Assembly (NCBI RefSeq): GCF_021603585.1
Contig: NZ_BQHI01000009.1
Location: 155,066-219,065 of the forward strand
Length of the DNA: 64,000 nucleotides
Direction of reading: 5' to 3'
Source: Pseudomonas sputi
GTDB lineage: Bacteria > Pseudomonadota > Gammaproteobacteria > Pseudomonadales > Pseudomonadaceae
A program made the translations under genes and the position numbers. Numbering within the stretch: the first letter of the stretch is position 1; every line of letters starts with the position of its first letter. The notes below the pieces were generated by a model. It searched no databases, was not told the DNA's origin, and saw only the letters and a list, made by a program, of their open reading frames with translations. Shown piece after piece: positions 51,192 to 61,219 of the stretch.

Positions 51192-52412
51192 TCAATGGGC
51201 GCAGCAGTGTTGTGCGGCGGGAGACGGCAGCAGTTTCAGGGCGAACTCAAGTATCAGAGCGATCAAGATGGCACCGCCGGCAATCACGAAGAGCAGCACA
51301 TGCTGTCCGCCCGTGGCGTTGAACAGCGCCGAATAGGCGAACCCGGCCAGCGCCTGAAACGTGGCGAACGACACCGTGGCCCGGCTCCACGCCACCTGTT
51401 GGCGATGGTGATCCGGCACCAGCTCATGCACCCGGGCCAATGCCAGCGGCACAATGCCCGGCGGAAATGAACCAAGGATCACCGCCAGCAGCGCCAACGC
51501 CAGCAACGAATGCGAAACCGCCAGCAAACCCAGGGTGATCGCCTGCACCACCAGCACCAGACGAATGCCGGTCCGCGCGCCAAGATGATCGGCGAGGAAG
51601 CCATAACTCACCGGGCCGACGATGGCGCCCAGACCGTACATGACCCAGATCAGCGCGCCGACATGCGACCCGGCGCCCAGCCCACGGGCGACGTAATCCA
51701 CCAGAAAGACCATGGCCGGCACCAGCCCGGCGGCCATGAATGCGTACTGGGCAAACAGCAGATAAACAGCAGGCGGTGTCGGCTCGACTCGCTCCACTTG
51801 GGCCGTGGTGGTCATTGCGTGGGGCAGCTCCGAGGGCCAGCCGAACCAGCTCAATGCCGTCAGCGCGAGCGACAGAGCGCCCAATCCCAACCAGGTCGCC
51901 TGCAGCCCCAGCCCCAACAGCAGCGGAACAATCGTCCCCGAGCCGGCGATGCCCAGACCGATGCCGAGGAAAATCGCCCCACTGGCCAGGCCTTTGCGTG
52001 CGGCCGGTACATGGGGCAGTACGGTCGCGGCCACCAGTACCATGATCGCGCCGCCCGCGACTCCCGACAGCAGACGCCAGCCGAAATACCAGCTCACGGA
52101 CACGGGGTACGCACAGGCAAAAAACGCCACGGTCACCGCCAGCATCATCAGGCGCAGAGCGTTTTTCTGGGTGAGCCGGCGTGCCATCGGGCGACCGAGG
52201 AGGGCGCCGATCAGGTAACCGACCAGGTTGGCCGCGCCGAGATAGACCACATCATGGGCGGAAAACCACTGCGCCTGAATCAGCGAAGGGATCAGCGGCG
52301 TGTAGGCGAAACGCGCCAGACCGATGCTGACCAGGCTGGCGCAGAGTCCGGCGAAGATCGCCAGCCAGACACTCGCGTCCGGACGCTCGAGCAAAGCAGT
52401 TGAAGTGTGCAT
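51192..52412 (-). CDS. MFS transporter, YbfB/YjiJ family
   Basis: A 406-aa protein with twelve hydrophobic helices. The N-terminal LVSIGLARFAYTPLIPSLIQ and NLVGYLIGALLGRPMARRLT are typical of the YbfB-like exporters (MFS_4). The substrate is unknown. It is divergent from a LysR regulator 111 bp away, which probably controls it and the quinone reductase gene behind it. Confidence 0.87.
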   Translation of the reverse strand: MHTSTALLERPDASVWLAIFAGLCASLVSIGLARFAYTPLIPSLIQAQWFSAHDVVYLGAANLVGYLIGALLGRPMARRLTQKNALRLMMLAVTVAFFACAYPVSVSWYFGWRLLSGVAGGAIMVLVAATVLPHVPAARKGLASGAIFLGIGLGIAGSGTIVPLLLGLGLQATWLGLGALSLALTALSWFGWPSELPHAMTTTAQVERVEPTPPAVYLLFAQYAFMAAGLVPAMVFLVDYVARGLGAGSHVGALIWVMYGLGAIVGPVSYGFLADHLGARTGIRLVLVVQAITLGLLAVSHSLLALALLAVILGSFPPGIVPLALARVHELVPDHHRQQVAWSRATVSFATFQALAGFAYSALFNATGGQHVLLFVIAGGAILIALILEFALKLLPSPAAQHCCAH

Positions 52413-52523
52413 GACGGCAATCCTGTGAAAGGTTTATGGCGCCCAGCATATCGGTTATCGTTGCTGCGTTAATGCGGCGAGTTTGCGTGGTTGTGATGCG
52501 TTTGTGCATCAATGGAGAACGCT

Positions 52524-53399
52524 ATGAACTGGGATGATGCACGGGTGTTTCTTGCGGTCTGCCGCGAGTCGACATTGCGCGGCGCCGCGCGTGTACTGGG
52601 CGTGGATCAGGCGACGGTCGGGCGCCGGATCACGGCACTGGAAAAGTCGCTGGGCGCGACCTTGTTCCTGCGCACCTCCGAGGGCTATGCACTGACGGCA
52701 GTCGGCGAAGCGGCGCTCAAGTCGGTGGAAAAAATGGAGCATTCGGCACTGGAGCTGGAACGGCGTATTCAGGGGCTGGACGATCGTCTGACCGGTAGCG
52801 TGCGGGTCAGCACCACTGATTCGCTGGCCATCGATTTCCTGATTCCGGCCATCGCCCAATTGCACGAACAGCATCCGGACGTGCGCGTGCAGCTGGACGC
52901 TTCCACGCAGATCCTCAGCCTGGCCAAACGTGAAGCGGACATCGCCGTGCGCAACACCCGTCCGGATAACCCGGACCTGATCGCCCGACGCATTGCGCGT
53001 TGGCCGGTGGGGCTGTTTGCCTCGCAAGCCTATGTCGACAGCCATGGCGTGCCGGCGCCGGGCAGTGCGTTCGAGGGCCATGATCTGGTGGTGTACCAGC
53101 CGTATCTGCAGGGCAACAAGGATCTGACCCTCGTGTCCGAGCCCATGACTCGCGGGCGGATCGTCGCCGGTCTGAGCTCCAGCCTATTGGTTCGACGCTC
53201 GATCGCCGCCGGGCTGGGGGTAGGAGAAATTCCGGTCTACATGGGCGAACGTGATGGACTGGTCAGGCTGTGGCCGGCGCGCACGCGTCCGTTGCCTTAT
53301 GAAGTGTGGCTGGTGACCCATGCCGATTTGCGCCACACCGCGCGGGTCAGAGCGGTGATCGAGCACATTGTCGAAGCGTTTGTGCTGGAAAACGAATAG
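52524..53399 (+). CDS. LysR-family regulator
   Basis: A 291-aa protein. Winged helix at residues 1-60 (WDDARVFLAVCRESTLRGAA, VDQATVGRRITALEKSLGAT) and a substrate-binding effector domain (RVSTTDSLAIDFLIPAIAQL; READIAVRNTRPDNPD). ATG 52,524 has GGAG seven bases upstream. Divergent arrangement with the MFS gene marks that as the likely target. The gene ends at a bidirectional terminator. Confidence 0.9.
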   Translation: MNWDDARVFLAVCRESTLRGAARVLGVDQATVGRRITALEKSLGATLFLRTSEGYALTAVGEAALKSVEKMEHSALELERRIQGLDDRLTGSVRVSTTDSLAIDFLIPAIAQLHEQHPDVRVQLDASTQILSLAKREADIAVRNTRPDNPDLIARRIARWPVGLFASQAYVDSHGVPAPGSAFEGHDLVVYQPYLQGNKDLTLVSEPMTRGRIVAGLSSSLLVRRSIAAGLGVGEIPVYMGERDGLVRLWPARTRPLPYEVWLVTHADLRHTARVRAVIEHIVEAFVLENE

Positions 53400-53413
53400 T
53401 CGTTCTGCCAATG

Positions 53414-53442
53414 AAAAACGGCCTTCACTGAAGGCCGTTTTT
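53414..53442. terminator. Bidirectional terminator LysR / pirin
   Basis: AAAAACGGCCTTCA, CTG loop, AAGGCCGTTTTT with runs at both ends, between convergent genes. Confidence 0.9.
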
Positions 53443-53464
53443 AGTCAGCGCTGAAACCTTTGCC

Positions 53465-54187
53465 TCATGGCATTTCCGGCAACTCCTGAGGCCGCAGGTC
53501 AAACACCAGGACTTCGGCATCCTGGCCATTGCTCAGGGTCAGCGCCTGTTCTTCACGAACCCTTACGCCGTCGCCTTCCTTCAACTGCATGCCGTTCAGT
53601 TCAACGCTGCCGCGAGCAACGTGCACATAGGCGTAACGGTTGGCAGGCAGCTTGAGGGTGGCACTTTCCTCGCCATCGAACAGCCCGGCATACACCCGCG
53701 CATCCTGGCGTACTTTCAGCGAGCCGTGGCTGCCTTCGGGCGAAATGATCAGTTGCAGGCGACCGCGTTTTTTCTGTTCGCTGAAGTGCTCTTGCTGGTA
53801 GCGCGGTTTGGCGCCGCTGACGTCCGGCACGATCCAGATCTGCAGGAAGTGCACAGGCTTGCTCGCCGAGTGGTTGAACTCGCTGTGGGCCACGCCGCTG
53901 CCGGCGCTCATCAGTTGCACATCGCCGGGGCGGATCACCGAACCGGTGCCGAGGGTGTCCTTGTGTTCCAGCGCACCTTCGAGCACATAGGAGAAAATCT
54001 CCATGTCGCGGTGCGGGTGCTGGCCGAAGCCTTTGCCGGCGGCGACACGGTCATCGTTGATCACCAGCAGATCGGAGAAACCCTGTTCACGCGGGTCACG
54101 GTAGCTGGCAAAGGAAAAGGTGTGGAACGACTTCAACCAGCCATGATTGGCCAGACCACGGTCGGAAGCTTTACGAAGGGTCAGCAT
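53465..54187 (-). CDS. Pirin-family protein (YhhW-like)
   Basis: A 240-aa bicupin. N-terminal metal site FGQHPHRDMEIFSYVLEGAL and GSGVAHSEFNHS give the His/Glu ligands of pirin and quercetin dioxygenase-like proteins; the second cupin is degenerate. E. coli YhhW oxidises quercetin in vitro; the true role is unknown. ATG 54,187 is preceded by AGGAGA. Confidence 0.9.
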   Translation of the reverse strand: MLTLRKASDRGLANHGWLKSFHTFSFASYRDPREQGFSDLLVINDDRVAAGKGFGQHPHRDMEIFSYVLEGALEHKDTLGTGSVIRPGDVQLMSAGSGVAHSEFNHSASKPVHFLQIWIVPDVSGAKPRYQQEHFSEQKKRGRLQLIISPEGSHGSLKVRQDARVYAGLFDGEESATLKLPANRYAYVHVARGSVELNGMQLKEGDGVRVREEQALTLSNGQDAEVLVFDLRPQELPEMP

Positions 54188-54397
54188 GATGAAATCTCCT
54201 TTCAGGACGTTGATTCGTCCGAGTGAGGAGAAGGTTACTGGTTACCCTGCGGTGCAATAAGTAGATAAAAATTGAAATACTGTCTCTACTGAGTTGACAG
54301 TTGTGTACGCTGGCTCACGCATTCTTTTTCAACGGATCGCCGTATCCGGCCATAATGCGCAGACTTATGATTCCACATGGATTTTGGTGATGCCCCC

Positions 54398-55348
54398 ATG
54401 AAGACCGTGGCAATGGTGCTGTTTCCGGATTTTCTGCTGCTCGACATGGCCGGGCCGCTGGAGGTCTTTTCGGTTGCCAACCGCTACCTGAAACCGCAAG
54501 ACCACTATCATCTGACCACCTTGGGCACCGAGCGCGAGCCGGTGCGTGCATCCAATGGCGTCCTTGTGCACACCGATCGGCATATCGACGAAGCCGATGA
54601 GCGCTACGACTTGCTGCTGGTGCCGGGCGGCCCTGGCGCCTACAACGAAAAACATCCGCCGTTGCTCGCCTGGCTGCGAGGCGCGGTGGCGCGTGCCGGG
54701 CAATACGGCTCGATCTGTACCGGCGCCTTCGTGCTGGGGCACGCCGGTTTGCTCGACGGCTATCGTGTGACTACCCACTGGAATTACACCGAACGCTTGA
54801 TCAAGGGCTTTCCGAAGGCAAACGTCGCGACCGATCAGATTTTTATCGAAGATCGCAACCTGATCACCTCCGGAGGCGTCACGGCCGGTATCGATATGGC
54901 GTTGGCGGTGGTGGCCCGCGATCATGGCAAAAAGATTGCCCAGGACGTGGCCAAGGTGCTGCTGGTGGTCATGAAGCGTCAGGGCGGGCAGGCGCAGTTC
55001 AGCCCGTTGATGGCAGCGGTCGCGCCCCAGGAAACGCCGATTACCCGGGTGCAGAACCATGTGCTGGAGCATCTTGAAGAAGCGTTTACCGTGGAGCGCA
55101 TGGCAGGGCTTGCGAACATGAGTGCACGGCATTTTGCCCGGGTGTTCGCTCGCGAGGTCAACATGACGCCCATGGAATTTTTGCAAAGTGCGCGCATTGA
55201 TTGCGCGCGCAACCTGCTGGAAACCAGCGATCTGCCGCTCAAGACCGTGGCCTACAAAAGCGGTTTCGGCAGCGTGCGGCACATGCGGTTTCTGTTCGGC
55301 GAAAAACTCGGGCTGACCCCCACGCAGTATCGCGAACAGTTCAACTAG
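54398..55348 (+). CDS. GlxA-type transcriptional regulator (DJ-1/PfpI plus AraC)
   Basis: A 316-aa regulator. Residues 1-175 are a class-I amidotransferase/DJ-1-like sensor (MVLFPDFLLLDMAGPLEVFS; YGSICTGAFVLGHAGLLDGY with the nucleophile-elbow Cys). Residues 210-316 hold two AraC helix-turn-helix units (MAGLANMSARHFARVFAREV; LLETSDLPLKTVAYKSGFGS). Relatives control amine or amino-acid catabolism. ATG 54,398 is chosen with GGTGAT about eight bases upstream; ATG 54,377 is an alternative. The target is not evident here. Confidence 0.88.
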   Translation: MKTVAMVLFPDFLLLDMAGPLEVFSVANRYLKPQDHYHLTTLGTEREPVRASNGVLVHTDRHIDEADERYDLLLVPGGPGAYNEKHPPLLAWLRGAVARAGQYGSICTGAFVLGHAGLLDGYRVTTHWNYTERLIKGFPKANVATDQIFIEDRNLITSGGVTAGIDMALAVVARDHGKKIAQDVAKVLLVVMKRQGGQAQFSPLMAAVAPQETPITRVQNHVLEHLEEAFTVERMAGLANMSARHFARVFAREVNMTPMEFLQSARIDCARNLLETSDLPLKTVAYKSGFGSVRHMRFLFGEKLGLTPTQYREQFN

Positions 55349-55438
55349 AGCGGTTCTGTCCGTTCCGGGCATCCGGATGTCCGTGCTGGACCCCGCGTGG
55401 TGGTTGTACCGTCATCGAGGCCTGCGAAGATAACGGAC

Positions 55439-56911
55439 ATGACCAGCCTCAACGAATTGAACGCGGCGTCGGTCCTGCGTTTCGGGCCGTACGCCTTCCA
55501 TTTGCGCCAGCGGCTGATCCTCGAAGGGGATCGGCAATTGCGCATGGGCGGTCGTGCGTTGGACATTCTGCAAGTGCTGGTCGAACATGCCGGCCAGGTC
55601 GTCAGCAAAGAGCAGTTGATCGCGCTGGTGTGGCCGACGTCGGTGGTCGAGGACATCAACCTGCGGGTGCACATTGCCGCATTGCGCCGGGCCCTCGGCG
55701 ACGGCGAAAACGGTCAGCGCTACATCGTCAATGTGCCGCAGTGCGGGTACAGCTTCGTGGCGCCGGTGCAGGGCGACAGCGTCGCCCAAGTGGTATTCGA
55801 AAACCTGCAAGCCCCCCAACACAATTTGCCTGCACGACTGACGCCGGTCACCGGGCGCGATTCACTGGTCGGCGGTCTGGTGCGGCAACTTCCTCTGTCT
55901 CGGCTCCTGACGGTGACGGGGCCCGCCGGTGTCGGCAAGAGCACCGTGGCCCTGCGCGCAGCGGAACTGCTGCTGCAACATTTTCGTGACGGCGTGTGGC
56001 AGGTGGATCTGTCGCTGGTCGGCGAAGACATCCCGCTCCTCGATCACCTGCTCAAAACCCTCGACACTGATTTCCCCACATTGGCCGCGCGCCACGCCTT
56101 GCTGGTGCTGGACAATTGCGAACACCTGCATCAAGCCTGCCGGGGGCTGCTGCAAACGCTGCTCGACGCAGCGCCGCGTCTGTCCATTCTTGCCACCAGC
56201 CGCGAACCGTTGAACCTCGGTCTGGAAGTCCTCCAGCCACTGCCGCCCCTGACCCTGCCCAAAACCTCGGCGCTCAACAGTGTCGACGAAGTCATGGGCT
56301 ATTCGGCGGTGCAGCTGTTTGTCAGTCGCGCCCGCGCGCGTCAACACGGTTTCTGTCTGCGTGAGCAGGATCTGGAAACGGTGCGCGATATCTGTCGGCG
56401 GCTCGACGGTCTGCCGCTGGCGATCGAACTGGCGGCAGCGCAGATCGATGCGCTGGCGCTGGTCGGCTTGCAGGCGCAACTGCACAACGGGTTGCAAGTC
56501 TTGAGTCATGGGCGGCGCACCGCCGTGCCACGCCATCAGTCGATGAAGGCCGCGCTGGACTGGAGCTACCAGCGCTTGAGCGAGCAGGAACAACGCGTGC
56601 TGCAACGCTTGTCGGTATTCAAGATGGCATTCACCCTCGACGCCGCCATCGGTGTGATCAGTTGCGTGCAACTGCCACCCTCGACCCTGGTGGCAGTCGT
56701 TGAGCAGTTGGCGGTCAAATCGTTACTGACAACGGACCGATCCAGCGGAACGCTGCGCTATCGAATGCTCAACATTACGCGCCGCTATGCCCGCGAACAG
56801 CTGGAGCAGGGCGGCGAACTCACTGATGTCGAGCGTCGGCACGCGCGTTACCTGGGCCGTACAGGGCCAGCCTCAAGCGGCCGACTGATCTCGCAGTTCG
56901 TCGAGCAATAA
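55439..56911 (+). CDS. Winged-helix regulator with NB-ARC-like ATPase, apparently C-truncated
   Basis: A 490-aa protein. Residues 10-105 are an OmpR-type winged helix (GGRALDILQVLVEHAGQVVS; YIVNVPQCGYSFVAPV). From about residue 130 comes a STAND-type ATPase: Walker A VTGPAGVGKSTVAL, Walker B ALLVLDNCEHLHQACRG, sensor LATSREPLNL. It then ends soon after RRHARYLGRT, where its longer paralogue (56,873-59,659) goes on for over 400 residues of helical repeats. Its last 39 bases run antisense over that gene's 3' end. I infer loss of the ligand-sensing repeat domain by rearrangement. ATG 55,439 is the family-like start. Confidence 0.8.
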   Translation: MTSLNELNAASVLRFGPYAFHLRQRLILEGDRQLRMGGRALDILQVLVEHAGQVVSKEQLIALVWPTSVVEDINLRVHIAALRRALGDGENGQRYIVNVPQCGYSFVAPVQGDSVAQVVFENLQAPQHNLPARLTPVTGRDSLVGGLVRQLPLSRLLTVTGPAGVGKSTVALRAAELLLQHFRDGVWQVDLSLVGEDIPLLDHLLKTLDTDFPTLAARHALLVLDNCEHLHQACRGLLQTLLDAAPRLSILATSREPLNLGLEVLQPLPPLTLPKTSALNSVDEVMGYSAVQLFVSRARARQHGFCLREQDLETVRDICRRLDGLPLAIELAAAQIDALALVGLQAQLHNGLQVLSHGRRTAVPRHQSMKAALDWSYQRLSEQEQRVLQRLSVFKMAFTLDAAIGVISCVQLPPSTLVAVVEQLAVKSLLTTDRSSGTLRYRMLNITRRYAREQLEQGGELTDVERRHARYLGRTGPASSGRLISQFVEQ

Positions 56912-59659
56912 ACGCACTTTGCGCAAGTCCGGGGTGGCATGACCTTCGGTGAAGCGCTGGTAGATCGGTGTCAGCAATTCGAGTGCCTGGCGATAACGCG
57001 ACTGGCGCTGCCACAACCGAGCCAGCGACGTCGCACTGCGCAGTTCCCAGGCCAAAGCGCCTTGAGTCCGCGCAATCTCAAGGGACTGCTGCAGGGCGCG
57101 TTCGGCCGTGTCATGGCAGGGCGACTCAGACGCGAGCAAACACTCGGCCCGGGCCCGCAGAATTTCCGCGGAACTCCATCCGGCCGCGCCACTTTGTGCG
57201 CGCTCCAGCAAAACATCATCAACGAACCCCGGATCCAGCGTGACCATGATTTCCCTGACCAGACCGCTGTCGGCAGGCGGGATGGCGGTGGCTTTGTCGG
57301 CGTCGATCACCTGCGCATAGTGCCGTGCCCATGTATAGAACAGCAGCACCGAGTGCTTCTGCGCCTGTTCAAGCAACAGTTGCAGCAGCGCGCGGGCATT
57401 CTGGACGTCGCCGTTGTAATGGGCGATCAGGCATGACGCGAGTGCCAGGGTGTAGCAGATCGAGGTGCCGTGGTTGATCTGCACCGCTATATCCAGCGCC
57501 TGTCGCGCGGTACGCCAGGCTTGCTCGGGAAAACCTTGCAACCACAACACCCGGGCGAGGACGGTCAGCGAGGCAACGCTCTGGTCGTATTGCACGCCGA
57601 AACCGTGAGTGAAGCGATTGAGGTGGCCGCTGTGAGCCATGCGCTGAAGGACTTCTTCGGCATGGATCCGTGCCTGATGCTGGTCGCCGGCGTAATGCAG
57701 CGCGAGTACTCGCAAGCGGTGGGTACTCAGGGACAACTGCGCATCGCCGTGTACACCCAGGCTCTCGAATTGCTCGCTCTGCTCCAGCGCCATTTGGTAA
57801 TGCCCGCAACTGAGGTTGACCGCCATGTGCCCCGACACGGCGCGCAACTGGCCGGCCCTGTCGTCGTGCCGTTGCGCCAGCTGGCGAGCGCTGACGAAGG
57901 CTTCGATGGTTTCCGGCGTGCCGCCCCAGGTGTGGTAGCAGGCGCTGCCGAGGGCCAGTTTCAAGGCGATTTCCAGTCGCGGGCAAGGCTCGTCGGATGA
58001 CGCCAGCAACGCCAGTGCCCGGCGCACATGCACGCCGTACTCCTTGAGCAGGGACAGTTCCTGCCACAACGGTGCCGAGGTCGCCGTCAGGCTGACGCCG
58101 AGCGCGCGCGAGCCTTCGTCATTCAGCGTCCACTCAAGCGCCGCGCGCAAGTCTTCGAGGCCGCGGGCGTAGCGCTCGATCCAGACTTCGGTCGGCGTGT
58201 TTTCCCAATCGGCCTGGGCCTGATGCATCAGCGCCAGGCTGCGTTCGGCATGGCGTTCGCGGGTTTCGCCGAGTTCGCCGGCCTGGTCGAGTTTTTCCAG
58301 TGCATAGCGGCGGGTAGTGTCGAGCAGGCGATAGAACACCTCTTCATCGCCGATCTCGACGTTGAGCAGCGACTTGGCGACCAGTTGCGTGATCGAGGCG
58401 AAGACTTCGTTGGGCTCGATGTGCTGGCCGACGATAACCGCTGCCGCAGATTCCAGCGTGAATGCGCCACGGAACACACCCAGTCGGCGCAGACCGGTCT
58501 GTTCGCAGGCGTTGAGCAGGTTGAAGCTCCAGTCCAGTGTTGCGCGCAAGGTTTCATGCCGGCCAAGGCGAGTCTGATTGCCCGTCGGCAAATGTCCTTG
58601 AAGCTGCTTCAGCAAACCTTCCAGTCCAAGGCCTGCCACTTGCGCGGCCGCCAGTTCCAGTGCCAGCGGGATGCCATCCAGCCGCCGACAGATTTCAATG
58701 ATCGAGGGCAGGTCAGCATTGCCTGGCTCAAAGTGTTCATGAGCTGCCATCGCCCGTTCGACGAACAGTTGCAGCGCCGAAAATCCCATCGCCTGATCGC
58801 GGTCCAGCACCGCAATCGGTGGTGGGCAATCGAGGGACTCCAGACGCTGCACATACTCGCCCTCGGCGCGCAGGCTTTCGCGGCTGGTGGCCAGAATGTG
58901 CACCTGCGGCGCGCCACGCAGGATACATTCGCTGAGCAATGCCACGGCGTCGATCAAGTGCTCGCAGTTATCGATCACCAGCAGCATCTGCCGCTCGCGC
59001 AGGCTGTTGATCAGACAGGCCATCGGCTCGCTGTCATGCAGCGAAAGATCCAGCAGGGTGGCCAGGTGCGAGCAGATCGAACCCGGATCGTTGAGCGGTG
59101 CCAGATCCAGCAGCCGAATACCGTCGCGATAGCGGCCGATCAATTGTTCGGCGACCCGCAGGGCCACGGTGGTCTTGCCGATGCCGCCGGGGCCGACCAG
59201 GGTGATGCAGCGCTGGCGCGGCAGTTGCGTCATCAGGCTGTCGACCACCGACTGGCGACCGATCATCCGCGTGCGCCGCAATGGCAGGTTATGTCGGCCG
59301 AGGTGGGTGGCGGCGGGGCGTTGTTCGATGGATTGCAGCACGACCGGCGCGACGAAACTGTAACCACGCTGCGCCACCGTGACGATGTAGCGCTGACCGG
59401 CCTGACCATCGCCGAGGGCCTTGCGCAGGGCGGCCATGTGCACCCGCAGATTGATGTCTTCCACCACGCTGTCCGGCCAGACCCCGGCGATCAATTGCTG
59501 CTTGCTCACGACCTCGCCGGCGTTGGCCAGCAGGATCAGTAGAATGTCCATGGCGCGCCGGCCCAGGCGCAAAGGCTGGTCGCCTTCAAGTACCAGCCGC
59601 TGGCCGGGGTGGATCCGATAGGGGCCGAAACCGATGGCCTGATTCGGGGAAAGACTCAA
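56873..59659 (-). CDS. Winged-helix regulator with NB-ARC-like ATPase and helical repeats
   Basis: A protein of about 928 aa. An OmpR-type winged helix (RRAMDILLILLANAGEVVSK; YIVTVAQRGYSFVAPV), then a STAND ATPase with Walker A VGPGGIGKTTVALRV and Walker B MLLVIDNCEHLIDA. A long C-terminal array of TPR-like helical pairs follows (ALALLASSDEPCPRLEIALK; WRTARQALDIAVQIN). Such proteins act as signal-gated activators. The start is uncertain: TTG 59,659 has GGAG seven bases upstream and aligns with the paralogue; the frame is open to 59,917. Convergent with its shorter paralogue at 55,439, with a 39-base overlap. Confidence 0.82.
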   Translation of the reverse strand: MSLSPNQAIGFGPYRIHPGQRLVLEGDQPLRLGRRAMDILLILLANAGEVVSKQQLIAGVWPDSVVEDINLRVHMAALRKALGDGQAGQRYIVTVAQRGYSFVAPVVLQSIEQRPAATHLGRHNLPLRRTRMIGRQSVVDSLMTQLPRQRCITLVGPGGIGKTTVALRVAEQLIGRYRDGIRLLDLAPLNDPGSICSHLATLLDLSLHDSEPMACLINSLRERQMLLVIDNCEHLIDAVALLSECILRGAPQVHILATSRESLRAEGEYVQRLESLDCPPPIAVLDRDQAMGFSALQLFVERAMAAHEHFEPGNADLPSIIEICRRLDGIPLALELAAAQVAGLGLEGLLKQLQGHLPTGNQTRLGRHETLRATLDWSFNLLNACEQTGLRRLGVFRGAFTLESAAAVIVGQHIEPNEVFASITQLVAKSLLNVEIGDEEVFYRLLDTTRRYALEKLDQAGELGETRERHAERSLALMHQAQADWENTPTEVWIERYARGLEDLRAALEWTLNDEGSRALGVSLTATSAPLWQELSLLKEYGVHVRRALALLASSDEPCPRLEIALKLALGSACYHTWGGTPETIEAFVSARQLAQRHDDRAGQLRAVSGHMAVNLSCGHYQMALEQSEQFESLGVHGDAQLSLSTHRLRVLALHYAGDQHQARIHAEEVLQRMAHSGHLNRFTHGFGVQYDQSVASLTVLARVLWLQGFPEQAWRTARQALDIAVQINHGTSICYTLALASCLIAHYNGDVQNARALLQLLLEQAQKHSVLLFYTWARHYAQVIDADKATAIPPADSGLVREIMVTLDPGFVDDVLLERAQSGAAGWSSAEILRARAECLLASESPCHDTAERALQQSLEIARTQGALAWELRSATSLARLWQRQSRYRQALELLTPIYQRFTEGHATPDLRKVRLLLDELRDQSAA

Positions 59660-59992
59660 CCGCTCACTCCTGCAACGTTTTTTAGGGTCCTGGTCCGTCG
59701 GGGTGAAGCGTTCGTGACGGGCAGGGCGCAGAGCGGCTTGAGGGGCAGGCAAGCCGTCTGATCCGCAGTATCCGGACATATTCCTCAGGATTTGTCGCCA
59801 GCGCAACTTGCGCGCCACGCCCAGGCCCTTGCATCGCTCGGCATTCAGTACCGTCACCACTGTATTCAAGGGCCAGAACCCGTGGCGGTTTGCCCGACAG
59901 TCGGAAAAAATTAACAACGATTAACTCGTCCGCGCCGGCTCCAGAGCCAAAACTCCGAGTCAACGGAATGCATACGTCCGGAGGACGCTGCG

Positions 59993-60562
59993 ATGAGCAA
60001 GGTGGTGGTGGTCTATCACAGTGGCTACGGGCACACCCGCGTCATTGCCCAGGCGGTGGCCCAAGGTGTGGAGCGCCACGTGGGCAGCACCTGCCTGTTG
60101 CTGGCGGTGGAGGAGGTGGACGCCCACTGGAACGACCTGCACCGCGCCGACGCCATCATCTTCGGCGCGCCGACCTACATGGGCAGCGCCTCGGCGGCGT
60201 TCAAGCAATTCATGGAGGCCACGGCCTCGTTCTACCTCGCCCGGCCATGGCGCGACAAACTCGCGGCGGGCTTCACCAATTCCGGCAGCCTGTGTGGCGA
60301 CAAGCTCAATACCTTGCTGCAAATGGCCGTGTTCGCCGCTCAGCATTCGATGATCTGGGTCGGGCTCGATCTGTTGCCGGCGCGCGCGCGCGCTGGTGTT
60401 TTCGACGGCCAGTTGAATCGCCTCGGCAGCTCCCTCGGCGCCATGTCCCAATCCTGCGTCGAACAACCGCCCGAACAGGCACCTCCTCTGGAAGACCAAC
60501 AAACCGCCGCACACCTGGGCGAGCGGGTGGCGCGACTGGCTCAGCGGATGGCTCGGGAGTGA
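59993..60562 (+). CDS. Flavodoxin-like NAD(P)H:quinone oxidoreductase
   Basis: A 189-aa flavodoxin-fold protein: VVVVYHSGYGHTRVIAQAVA (FMN phosphate loop), IIFGAPTYMGSASAAFKQFM, and GFTNSGSLCGDKLNTLLQM. It resembles WrbA, though shorter at the end and Gln/Ala-rich. It likely carries two-electron quinone reduction with FMN. Divergent from the large regulator at 56,873 by about 330 bp of leader sequence, which suggests that regulator could control it (inference). Confidence 0.85.
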   Translation: MSKVVVVYHSGYGHTRVIAQAVAQGVERHVGSTCLLLAVEEVDAHWNDLHRADAIIFGAPTYMGSASAAFKQFMEATASFYLARPWRDKLAAGFTNSGSLCGDKLNTLLQMAVFAAQHSMIWVGLDLLPARARAGVFDGQLNRLGSSLGAMSQSCVEQPPEQAPPLEDQQTAAHLGERVARLAQRMARE

Positions 60563-60569
60563 AACCGCC

Positions 60570-60971
60570 TCAGCGGTTTTTCATGACCTGACAACGCCAT
60601 GCAAACGGATTGATCCCTTCGCTGCGGGTGAAGATGTGGCAGAAGTGCGCCTGATCGCAGAAGCCGCATTCCAGGCTGATCTGCGTGAGGCTGTGATTGG
60701 TCTGCTGGATCAACATTTTGGCCCGGGCAATGCGCTGAGTGCGGATCCAGTCTTGCGGCGAATACCCGGTACTGCATTTGAACGCCCGGGAAAAATGACT
60801 GCGTGACAGTGAGCAGGCGTTGGCCAGTTCGGTGACTTCAAGGCTGTCGCCGAGGCGTTCGAGGATCAGTTGTTTCACCAGCCTCTCGCGCTGCGGGCTG
60901 AGGCCGCCGGTGCTGGTCTTGCGGGGTTCGCTGGCAGGGGCGAGGGCGACGGTTTGCTGTGAGTGAGCCAT
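60570..60971 (-). CDS. Short AraC-family regulator
   Basis: A 133-aa protein made almost only of the AraC DNA-binding domain: LANACSLSRSHFSRAFKCST (first helix-turn-helix) and LTQISLECGFCDQAHFCHIF (second). A short disordered N-terminus takes the place of a sensor domain. Such stand-alone forms resemble MarA/SoxS-type regulators controlled by their own level. It is convergent with the flavodoxin gene, seven bases apart, and divergent from the hydrolase at 61,220. Confidence 0.87.
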   Translation of the reverse strand: MAHSQQTVALAPASEPRKTSTGGLSPQRERLVKQLILERLGDSLEVTELANACSLSRSHFSRAFKCSTGYSPQDWIRTQRIARAKMLIQQTNHSLTQISLECGFCDQAHFCHIFTRSEGINPFAWRCQVMKNR

Positions 60972-61219
60972 GGCCTAGGTCCGTGTCGGGGGGGAACGCA
61001 CGGTCAGCGCTTTCCCTCAGGTCAAAAAAACAACGCTGCGCAGAGGGATTCATTGTTTGGCGAAGGGCGAGTGCTGACGAGTTAAACGTTGTTAATTCCA
61101 CCGTCGGCGCCAACTCAGCACACCGCTGCAAGTCCCCATGACAGGAACCGGGCAGGATGACGACGATTGGGGGGCGGGCCATAAGGGCCGCAGAATCGGG
61201 CGCGGGCGAGGGGATACAG

